Source: Priapulus caudatus
Taxonomy: Eukaryota; Priapulida; Priapulimorpha; Priapulimorphida; Priapulidae
Direction: 5' to 3'
NCBI RefSeq assembly: GCF_000485595.1
Contig: NW_014579764.1
Span: 32,657-56,874, forward strand
DNA length: 24,218 nucleotides
Part shown: positions 1 through 11,000 of the stretch, one piece after another
How positions within the stretch are numbered: the stretch's first letter is position 1
How the letters are laid out: each line of letters opens with the position of its first letter
The notes under the pieces: generated by a model
What the model was told of the DNA's origin: nothing
The model's input: only the letters and a program-made list of their open reading frames with translations
The model's database searches: none
Translations under genes and position numbers: made by a program

Positions 1-156
1 TAGGATAGATGTAAGGATATATGTAGGATAGATGTAAGGATAAATGTAGGATAGATGTAAGGATATATGTAGGATAGATGTAAGGATAGATGTCAGGATA
101 GATGTAAGGATATATGTAGGATAGATGTAGGATAGATGTAAGGATAGATGTCACTA
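1..156. repeat. tandem repeat, ~23-bp unit
   Basis: About six and a half copies of a 23-base unit built from an 11-mer (TAGGATAGATG) and a related 12-mer (TAAGGATATATG), starting at the window edge. Units differ by single bases (GATATATG, GATAAATG, GATAGATG), and near 118-128 one 11-mer occurs without its partner. This is a minisatellite cut by the window boundary. Confidence 0.9.
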
Positions 157-1240
157 TATGACCACTAAACGAGTCTGAGATGAGTAATTGAGGCTACCTA
201 ACTTACATAGATAGCATGCGTTCTCGTCCATTTTTTGTGATAGTATGTGAGGGAGTGCGCGAGTGCAAGTGAAAGTGTAACAGGAATGGAAAGAAAAACG
301 TTCAGTATTTTACATAGACAACTGGGACAAAGGGTCACATAAGTTAATGGATATCGGTTATCAATCTAACATTCTACACAAAACACCCACGTCAGCTATC
401 ACGCTGACACACTCATGAGAGCTGATAAGATTAATAACGGCAATAAATTACATAAATAATGTATACATATAAATTAATATGGGTCTAATATACTACAGCT
501 GATTACGATTACAATTTCGAGCACAAAATAGACCTCAAGTGACCGAGGTCTCTTTTATAAGTACTACTGGTTTTCCTCGTAGAAAGTCACATACAAGTGA
601 AATTTAGATGATGCAAGCTCACCACCAACCACCTAATCTCATGTCAAGCTTAGTCGGCAAACCATATAGTGCACACAGTATAATTAATTGTATCACATTA
701 TATACAAAACTCCTATAGAACAGTAAAAAGTCACATAGTTCCCCATTCTCTAAACCAAAGAGTGATAGATCAAGAAGGTTGAAGAAGCAAGTGAACGTCA
801 TGCTAAAGAAACTGCATCTTCTTATGTACACTGCGTGTGATCTAGACACAAAAGAAGTGTACATCACCGCATTTGTATGGTTTGCTTATGAGGTTAGCTT
901 AACTTAATAGTGTAGGTTGTGTTCGCTGTGTACAACAGCAACAGCAACAACAACTGAGGCTACCGTGGTACAAATGCAATAATGGTACAGTCAAAACTAG
1001 ACCCCATCATTACCATGGGAACGTCAAATGCAATAATCTGCTCGCTCTGCAAGCAACGATAGTCCGGTAGACAGCTCAGGTGGTGGCGCCGCCGTAGTTG
1101 TATTGGTGCTCGTTGTAAGTATCTCATGCTATCAAGAACCTGTAATATTGCACCTTGAAATTAGATAAGGCAGAAAAAGCAGGCAAGCTATTAAAGTGAC
1201 ACGCTGTGAGCAACGACTTTACAGAGTGACAGAGTGACAG
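157..1240. other. intergenic, no gene recognised
   Basis: No exon-like or conserved coding stretch is seen on either strand. The only open frames are short and uncharacteristic. There is a small CAG/CAA run near 929-955. This lies downstream of the ANKRD13C stop codon, so part could be 3' UTR or intergenic. Confidence 0.5.
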
Positions 1241-1510
1241 CGAGTAGTGTGTGGGTGGGACAGACAAAATGAAAAACAGAATGAGCAAAGGAAGGGATAC
1301 TGAAGAGGAAGAAGGGAAAGATAAGGTAAGGGAGAGTGAGAAATGGGAGGAGTGGGAGAGGGAGTTAGAGAGGAAGATAGAGAGAGAGAGAGGGTGTAAG
1401 AGTGTGAGAGACAATAAGGGAGAGAGGGAGAAGGAAATGGAGAGGAAGAGGGAAAAAGAGAGAGAGAGAGGTTGACGAAGAGGTAGAGGGAGAGGGCAGA
1501 GAGGCAGAAG
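1241..1510. repeat. purine-rich GA low-complexity tract
   Basis: On the plus strand the tract is almost pure A/G, with runs of (GA)n, GGGAGAG and GGAAAG. Open frames on both strands here (Arg/Glu-rich on plus, Ser/Leu-rich on minus) come from the composition, not from a gene. A long homopurine strand could form triplex DNA. Confidence 0.85.
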
Positions 1511-1902
1511 GAAAGTTAGAAGGGGGTAGGAGATGCAGATGGAGACATTAATGCTAAAGTTAATAATGAAGGAGGTAACAGGAGCAAGCAATATGAAGTT
1601 TAACGTCCTTGCAGGTGATGTGTGATTGAAAGTTGGAAACGTATGTGAAAAATAGGGGAAACTAATTCCCACGTTAATCACTAACTTACAGATAATCGAT
1701 AATTGGCATCGAGTGATATGCAACTCAAACAATCATGAGGTAGAGCAGTTGATCTGCGTCATGTAGAGATAGTCCAGACCTTCTATTCATACGCCTGGTG
1801 GCTCACTACATACTTATGGGAAGAGACAGGAAGAAGAGCCCAGACTGTGAAGCAAAGAAGAAGAAGTTTTACCCCAACAATTGCCCAGTGTTCCTCTAGC
1901 TG

Positions 1903-2036
1903 TCATAACTCCGGGAAGCGGCCACAGTCTTCCTGGTAATCGCGAGGGATCTGGAACAAGCTGGCTGGAATATCATCCCGGAAATGAAACTCCTGAAACG
2001 TCACTCTGGCTGAGATCGTAGGTAAAACTGGGATGT
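1903..2036 (-). CDS. ANKRD13C: ANKRD13C terminal exon j
   Basis: A 134-base terminal coding exon with acceptor ATGCTTGCAG and a TGA stop at 1903-1905. It encodes residues 360-403, DIPVLPTISARVTFQEFHF then PRDYQEDCGRFPEL. The family also ends in a short R-F-P-[DE]-L tail, so this is the natural C-terminus. No AATAAA or ATTAAA is visible on the minus strand in the next ~400 bases, so the polyadenylation site is undefined. Confidence 0.95.
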
Positions 2037-5000
2037 CTGCAAGCATACATAATTTCATTACTAAACTAGACAGAGTGCACTCACGGAGTGCATACCTCCG
2101 CCAGCGACATGCGCCATACGCTATACGACTCACGAACACACGAATAACCCACGATATACGCCAACGCTCCCATGTAACATGTATGTGTTACGAGCTGGCT
2201 TGCTGACTCGCTGGCTCGCTGGGTGATATCGACCGACCGCCAACGACATACGTCATACGACTCGACGCGCTAATATCGATCGCGCGAACACACGAACACA
2301 CTAACACACGAGAGCAAAAACATAACCTCCTCCAACTCCGTTGGGCGGAGGTAAATATTCAGTTAACACACGTAGGTGCATACGCATGGATGCACGCACG
2401 CACGCACGCACATGCACTAAAACATGCAGGTTTAATGTGTGTAGGTTTTTATTACGGTTTATGGTATTATTGAGAAATAACGAGCATTGTTTTATTCTTT
2501 TTAATTACCTCTTCTATAAGATCATTGTCTTTATCTTTTCTATTGTTTCAGGGTCCACTACATAATTTTAATGCACGAGCTGATTGTGTGATATGCGAAT
2601 AAAGCATTAAAGTAACACTTGCCTATCTTGACAGGAAAACCTGGAGGCAGCTTCATCTGAACAAAGTCCCTTAGTTTGCTAAAGTGCTTGAACGGGGCAA
2701 TCACTTCCAAGACATCCAGTAACCTGAATTCAATTAAATAAAAAAATGAGGATTTGATGAAAAGAAGATGATCTCACTTTTATTAACTCAATATAGAATT
2801 CCAGTAGTGAGTTGCACATGATTTTTCCTTTGAACTTCTGTCACAAAACACACAAAACGAGATTGGTTTCACCAGATTGGTTCACCTCATAAAGAACACA
2901 ATTTAAGAAGCATTCAATTAAAAGACGCCCTGCTATGGAATGGTGTCGGCCACTGCATGCTACATGCAGGCAAGCATTCAGCACAGAATACATGCTAGTG
3001 CTACTAATGGAATGAAGTACATGGTACCTCATGTAATAATGCCACTGTAACATGCACTGTGAGATGTCACCTACATGTCCCCCTCCTGTACTTACACTTC
3101 GATTGACAGTGGGAACTCTTTGCTCATGGCCACCGTTGCCCTGAATCCCTTTAATGATTCCTTGTAGACGAGTTGTCGGCCAAGATGAGGATGAGGCGCC
3201 GGCACTGTGCTAATGTAATGCTCCCACGTAACTTCCGCCTGCGGAGGAGGTGGTAACGAGTTTCGCTTGTGTTGTTGCACCTGCAAGAGAAATAACAGTG
3301 TTCGTACATGAAAGGTAAAACGTTTTTCCAAGAGCTTTGCACGACTTAAAAACGTCATTGTCAATTTTCCACTAATGACTATTGAGAGATTTTATTTAAA
3401 CACAATCTTTGTGTGATCTAATCAATAATTTGTGAATAAACCGTTGCATGAAGCAAATTCAATGCTTCTCAGTCAAGATAGACGCGCTAAATTAAATGAA
3501 ATTTCCAATATCAAACAATAATAGTCTTTCATTATAGGATTATATTATTATAAATTTTTCTATAAATTTCTAGGTCCATAGTCTAGGTCATTTACTAGGG
3601 CGTTCCAGCATTTTGGCATGTTTAAATTCCAGGATTTTTTTTACAATTTTACAGGACCTGTGCAAACCCTGTACTATGGAAATGAAGATGAGTAATTCCA
3701 TACCTTAATACCCATACCAATTATTACATTATATAAATTGGGAAATTATGTGATATTAGGACGTAAGGACACTAATAATCAACATTTATACTACCAATTT
3801 TCACACCGCTATTTTCATTGCTAACAATTCAGTATGATGAGGTGTATATGTGGTAAGGTAATCAACTAGTTTCAAAAGGTAATAAGTAATTTAACAAGAA
3901 TAACAGCATTTCAGATAACCTAGATTCTATCTTAGTAGAATTCATGCAAATTCGTGCTTGTAACAGACAGCAGACAAACCACACCTAGTTAGATTTATGC
4001 AATTATGAATATATGCAGTAGCATAGAAAACTGTGCATTCACTTGGAAAATTGCGTAGAATTTTATCGAATGCGTAATGATCAGGTGCATGCTTGCTAGA
4101 CGAGAGGCACAGTCAGTAACACAATGCTGAAGTAAGCAAACACGATAACCATCACTTGACTGAGTATCATAACCAGTAGCAGCTGTTGCTGAAGAAAGGG
4201 TAATAAATTATTGATTATATAGTGCCCCCTGCAAAGGTCTTTCACACATTTCAGGTGCCATACGCTTTTAACATCCATCTGAATGGACAGGTATCAAATG
4301 ATACATCAAGCAAATATTGAAATGATCAAAATCAAAACATAGAAATAGGTGACAGTTAGTACAGTTTTGCATCTGAACATTGGGCATATATCTGGTATCT
4401 CAGCCCCTATTATCAGCTGGCAAAAAGCTAGCTGCAAAACCATACAGAGATGCAATTATGCACGCGTGCATACACATACACACGCATGCACCCATGCGCG
4501 CACACATTCACACACGCACACATGCGCATACACATACACACGCACGCACCAATGCGCATACACATACACACGCACGCACCCATGCGCACACACATTCACA
4601 CACGCACACTTGGATGCATCCACACGCTCTCCAACATGCACTCACTAACACACACAGGGATGCATGCACACATGCACGCATGCACCCGTGCATGTACACA
4701 TATCAATCACGCGGGGAGGATATATAATAATGAGTTTATAATAAAGAGAGCTGCTGCACATACGTTCGTCTCCAGCGTCGTGTCAATAACGGCCGTGTTG
4801 CCTTTGCTCAGATTTTCAATGACAGCTTTGTTCTTCTGAAGGTCCTCTTCGGACAGATGCTCACGCCGCTTGCGCGACGCGAGGTTCATGCCGTTGATTG
4901 CATAGAAGTCAGCAGAGAATGGACCCACGAGTTCCTGCAGACATTGAACACCAACTCTCGTCACTATGCCACGCGTGAGTGCCCTTATCATCGTGGCAAC

Positions 5001-8000
5001 GACAGCTAGCTATGCAACTGTTATGCATGCCACCCATGCCACTATACCAGACTGGTGCAAACTAGTAACCTCACACGCTAACAAAATGCGCTGAGAACAT
5101 GCATGGACCGCAGCGATATTGCTTGACTCTGTCGTTGCTGAACAAGAAGATTGGCACTATAACGTTATATGGTATAGCAATGTCTGAATGCATGAATGCA
5201 GAGCGAATACCCTGCTACAACTTACCGTTCTGTTTTCTCGGAAAAACCATCCCGATTGAGAACGTGAGAATGTGATAGACTTTGTGGACATCTGTGCAGC
5301 CACTATGTCACTTGACATCAGAATATCCACCTCTTCCTCTATTTCTACCTCCGACTCCTTCACACATTAATTAATTGTAAGGAATAAAACAAAACAAAAC
5401 ATCATGATTGCAAGCATATATGTTGAGTGAAATGACACCATAACATAGTAATCGGATGTGAAAAAAATTTCCGGGGCTCTTTTTCCAACTCCTCAAAAAT
5501 TTCGGGGGCTACTTTTCCCACTTCGGGGAGGCTACTCTTTTCCGGGGTTACTTTTTCAAATTTTGATAGACTCCTGATATTACATACGCCTCCACAGTAC
5601 ACTGCAGACGTATTGTCTAGACGCATTGTCTGGTTCGCTTGATACTATATATTCGCGTATACACGATCACATTTACAGAGATGCCAACATATGATGCCAA
5701 TATATTTGAAGCAATCTGTAGTTTCTGGCCATCAAATTAGTAGTTCGAGGGGGGGGGATTATTAATTTTACACACACACACACACGTTCTAAATTGTAGT
5801 ACATACGCTGCCACACACATGAAACATTGTATTACGGCTAGCGCAAATAGTGGAGTGTCTGCCTGTACGAGCGAGGAGGATCGATTGTTTATATGCGAAG
5901 TCTCTTGCGGTTGGGGTCCAGGGCCCGCGTAAGGGCCCTGGAAGCTCAGGGGGTTTGAGAAAGCGGCCCGCGAGGCACGTGTATGGCTGTGCACATCCAT
6001 CGACGCTGCGTACGTGCCTGCTGGCAGGGGTGGCATTAGGTGCGTTCACACTGGCGCGAATTAGCGGGCTGCAAAACCCGGTTTTTGCAGCCCGCTCGAA
6101 AAACCGAGCTTTTTACAAGTGTGAACGCAATTAGCTCACTAAATCGCGCTCAAAATAGCGTGCTGCAAAGAACACTTCCGACTGCGCTAATTTGGAATAA
6201 GCGCGCTTATTTGCACCGCGGCGTGTTATCCCGCTCGGCGATTAGCGAGATATTTCCGCTTGTGTGAACAACGACACAATTAGCTCACTATTATCTCCGC
6301 TATTAGCGGGATGAGCAGCGCGGTTTTTCTTGTGTGAACACGCCTATTGATTGAAGTACGGGGAGGGGGGCACGATTGTTTCAGCGTGGTACTAATCACT
6401 ACTAAAATGTAGAGGGTTGGCATTGCTGGACTATGAGAGAGCGACAGCAAAACTCTTTCGGGGAATTGACAAAAAAGCTACAATCGGGAATGACACACGA
6501 GTGTGCCGGCAGGGAAAAATATACGTGTGAATTTCATTAAAATTTTCCATGGATTACCGTTCTATAATCCTACGGGTCGTTGGTCCTACGGGTCCACGTA
6601 GGCACGCCCGCAGGTACACCTGCACACACGTACGCACGCATGCAGGCACGCATGCGCGCAGGCACACGTGCAAGAACGCGCGCAGGCACGCGTGCAGGCA
6701 CGCACGCACGCGCACACATGCACGCGCGCAGGCATACATGCAAGCACGCCCGCAGGCACACCGGCACACACAAGCAAGCACGCGCGCAGGCACACACGCA
6801 AGCACGCCCGCAGGCACACCGGCACGCACACACGCACGCGCGCAGGCACACACGCAAGCACGCACACAGGCACACACGTATAATTAAGCCGTGTGTGTGT
6901 GAATTTTTATTCTACGAAGCTCAAACATGGTGGACAATGGTGGACATGGCTTCAACAAGAATTATAATTTGCTTGATTTGTCTATTCCATATTGGTCATC
7001 TATTCCTACACGTATGTTAGGTTAACATAGTTACAGTTACACAGTTGTGTATAAAGAGACAAATACAACAGGCAAGGTAGGCTTTCCGATATGGAATGTT
7101 TGGTTAGAAGTGATTACTGTCATGGTTTGTGTCCAGTTATATAATCAGTAAGTTCAACTGGGCACAACAGTGCTCTCGATATATGTATGGCCTGTGCCCA
7201 TATATTTTAGCATTAAGTCCCACTAGTCGTTGCTGTCAACGTTGTTGCTACATCCGCTCTCGCATTTGCAGAGCATCGTGCACCTGACACCGGCGCGATT
7301 GAACTTTCACCTTCCTGTGCATGACTTGAGGCAGCTGCAGTGCAGCAGAAGGGTGCATGCTTCTGAAGCGTCACAGAGTGTAGTCCATAGCGGCTGCCAG
7401 GCACCCGTACCATCTTTTTGCCAGCCCCACTCACTGAAGTCGGAATTCGTTGCTGCACTGTGGTAGACTGATTCCAGTAGAAGCTGGCCTGAAGTAGCGC
7501 TCGTTTGACATGCTGGAACAGTGCTGCTTGTGTAGGTGGGAGGTTCTCCAACATTCTGCTTCCAGTGGTGAATAGGCGATGCCAGGCCTCGTTGACACCA
7601 TCTGCACCACATCCCTTGCTCTACATGAGAACAACTAGGCATTCGATCCGCTGCATATGTATCGACTCGAGAGTGAAGACATCAGGGTTTCTCGTGAGGG
7701 TCACCAATGTGTTAGTTAACTCTGGTAAGCTGGCCCATGCTGCCCAGGCAGTCTTCTTTCCACAACCAAAAAACTGTGATGTTGTATCGCACCCAGTTAG
7801 GCTGTGGAAGAGGGGTAGTGCGAAGGATTTTGAAGTACCAAGCTTGGTGAAGATGACATGGACGGGAATGTCACGGTAATGTTTGCCGCTACCGAGGCCT
7901 ACCCAGAGCTCCGATAGGCCGAGATTCTAAAAAAATCGGACTGCCAAAACAACAACATCGCTATCCACGGTTCGGATATAGGCTGTTTTGTATCCCTGAT

Positions 8001-11000
8001 TCACAGCATGAGCCAAATGAAGGAAAATTCTGGTGTCCGCTTCGGAATGGTTGCATGGCTGAAGGTACTCGAGGTCACAATTCCTGTTTGAAAGCACGTT
8101 CTCAAAGTGGGTACTTAGGCAAAGCTTTCCGCCCATGTCAACTTTTGCGATCTGCACACCGATGAATGAGAACAGTTCTTTCTTGTTATTCTCATTCTTG
8201 AGGAATCCACTGCTCCACTCGCGCTTCGGAATTGGAGTGTTGCCATTGCCGACTCTTGTCCTGGGACCATTTCCGCGTCGTAGCTGCGAAATAGCTTTCA
8301 GATTATTTTCTTCAGGGTAGTTATCCCATACAGCGTCGATTCGTTGAGTATCACTGTGTATTTGTGCCTTTATATATGGTTCAATATGGAGCTGTACCTA
8401 CTCATTGAATGTCTTTGCTATTGTAGGACGTACCATGTGGATCACAGCTGCCATATCCAACACCACAACCGCGGCATGTTTCGCAGCTTCTGCACTCCCA
8501 TTGGGTACATCGAGGCATTTGAGAATCTCGGACTTCGTTCCAAATCGCAGCGACCCTCGATCCGCTAAACTTGGTGGTTTTCTTTGATTTTTGAATCGGA
8601 AGTCTGCTATATCAGCATCTGGACGTGACTGGAGTGACAGGAACAGTTGTGTCACTAAGGCCATGTTTTGCTACTGTGTGCCAATGTCTTTCCTGCTCTT
8701 TTTCTTGTCGGGTCGATTAGCAAAGGTTAACGCGTTCTTCCGTGGGATAGTATTAGTTATTGGGGTTGATGCCCTTAATAACCGTTCATTGACGTATGCA
8801 GTATGAAGAGCTTTGCCAGTGTCATGGATTTGGGACAGAGAGGCAGCAACTTCCTGCTCCATTACATCCTGCGTGTCAAGTGCTATCAGGTCAAGACCTC
8901 TTGCAAGGAAAGGATTCCCCAACTGTTCTACCACAGTGACGAAAGAGAGGATATCCTTCATGATGTGCAGTAAATGATGGAGGTGGGTCGTGTGCAGCTT
9001 CAAATTCTTCCACTATTCTCGCGCAATCAGCTCCCGCAAGAATGAATAGTAATAGGGCCTCTGGGTTTTCATAGAGCCCAACCGCTCCGCCGTGTGTTTG
9101 AAAACCGCATTGTCCACCATGTTTGAGCTTCGTAGAATAAAAATTTACAAGAATATTTGGTACTTAAATCATTCCTTTTATTATTTCCTTACGATAAACA
9201 GAACTGACAGACTAAATGGCTTGCGTGTATGTGCGTATGAGTGTGTGCGTGTGTGTGTGTGGTTGTGGGTGTGGGTTTGTGTGTATGTGAGGTTTAACTA
9301 ATGTATGTCAGTATGTTTATGTGTGCATGTTAATAATTGATAACCCTCAAATTAGTTTCATCCCAACATTACATCCACCCAAAGATAGAAAAAGATTAGA
9401 AAATCTAAGTATACACATCACAGCATTTGCCCGTATGGCAGCCATATTGGATTTGACCATTGTAACAGCCCAAAGAAACCTCAAATCGATGTAAGAACAT
9501 TATAATCAGATTCTCGGACCCTGAAAACAACATAAATATATAAACTTTTATCATACTAGCCCTTTCCCTTTTGGAACTACACTTGATCTTTAGCTCAGAT
9601 GGTGGCCATTTTGGATTTGCCCAATATGGCGGCCCCAGGGGGCGCCCTTCTTGGCGCCCGGCAGAAATCGTAATAGTATGGTATAAGCAGGGCGTCAAGT
9701 GACAAGTGACGCTCAAAAAATAGGAAAATAGGAATTTCAGATGTGAAAAAATAGGAATTTTGGTGAGAAAATATATGTTAAAATAGGAATATTTGTTGCG
9801 TTAGATGGCCTCCCAACACCCCTACAGCCATCCCGATCCACCACAAATGGTTTTATTAATATACATATTTGGAGTTACATCACATGCGAACAATATTTTG
9901 AGGTTTTAATGAGAAATGCATGTTAAAATTGATAAACAGTTTATACATGCATAAGCACCCATACATGTAGCTAACCCAAAAAACCCAATGTATACATGGG
10001 CGGATCCGGCTTTTTGAAAAGGGGGGGGGGTAAGAAATAAAGGGCACTTTTATAAAAAGGTGCCGAAGGCAGCTTATGCGACGTGTCTAAGGCACGTTGC
10101 AACTTGGGGGGGGGTGTTAAGGGGAACTCCCCCAAGAACATTTTTAAAAATTGGTGCATTCTGAGAGCATCTGAGCAGTAATTTTGATGTCTAGAATGCA
10201 AGATGGAATTCCAAATTTTTAAGCAGAAAATTATCTTTTATGTGTTTTCCCTTTTTTGGGGTAAAAAAGGGAAGGTCCGTACTCCCTGGACCCCCCCTCT
10301 GGATACACATACCACATCCAACTGAGAAACAACTTTACTGAAATAAAATCTGTGATAGTAAAGAGTATATTACGTTAATTTAAAGTAAGGGGTGGGGGTG
10401 TGGGGGTCCTCCCTCGCGGAAATTTTGTGAAAATTGGGTCACCTGAAATGTAAATTCCTGCATTCTAAGAAGGATCCATGCCTTATACAATTCTGGATTC
10501 AGAAAAATGAAAAGCCCTCAAAAATAGGAAAAAATAGGAATTTGTCCAGAAAATAGGAGAAAATAGGAATTGCCCAGAAAATAGGAAAAAATAGGAATTT
10601 GTCCAGAAAATAGGAGAAAATAGGAATTGCCCAGAAAATAGGAAAAAATAGGGAAAAATAGGAACTTGACGCCCTGTATAAGCTACCTCTGGACCAAATT
10701 TGGTACTTTTAGAAGAATCTGCACCAAACAACCGCTATATAGCCCTAAAAGCCCTGACTAACAACCACTATTCCGATTTTGACGATTTTTTTTTACTATC
10801 CCGGCGGGATACCAAGCATTGAAATCTGGTATCCAACACAAGAATCTACTATGCCGCGGATATCAGGGTACCGCCCGGCCCAGTCGTAGTTTGGGTCTCG
10901 TATGCGAAAGAACTTTACGCGTAAAAATATGATAATATTCGAGTCTTCTGCATATAAAGCGAATGCGTGTCGTTTCTGTTCTAGTTTGTGTTTGTGTTCG

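Noticed and set aside
1-156. CRISPR-like array at the window start
   Set aside because: Units are contiguous 23-mers with no unique spacers, in a eukaryotic context; a minisatellite.
1124-1732. 202-codon minus-strand open frame rich in Ser/Leu/Pro
   Set aside because: It translates the purine-rich tract at 1241-1510; the composition explains the absence of stops, and there is no family motif.
4208-4278. Possible extra ANKRD13C exon in the minus-strand frame at 4096-4278
   Set aside because: The exons at 4934-4764 and 3280-3096 join in phase 0 with family-consistent residues, leaving no room for another exon.
4349-4839. Overlapping His/Thr-rich and Cys/Val-rich open frames on both strands
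   Set aside because: All are readings of the CA minisatellite in different registers, inside an ANKRD13C intron.
6549-7020. Overlapping open frames of 60-146 codons on both strands
   Set aside because: They arise from the CACGC/GCAGG array; several registers are open at once, which marks repeat composition, not coding.
10483-10731. Phe-rich minus-strand open frame with repeated FLFSGQFLFSPIF units
   Set aside because: It reads through the 57-bp subterminal repeats of the inserted element; a repeat artefact.
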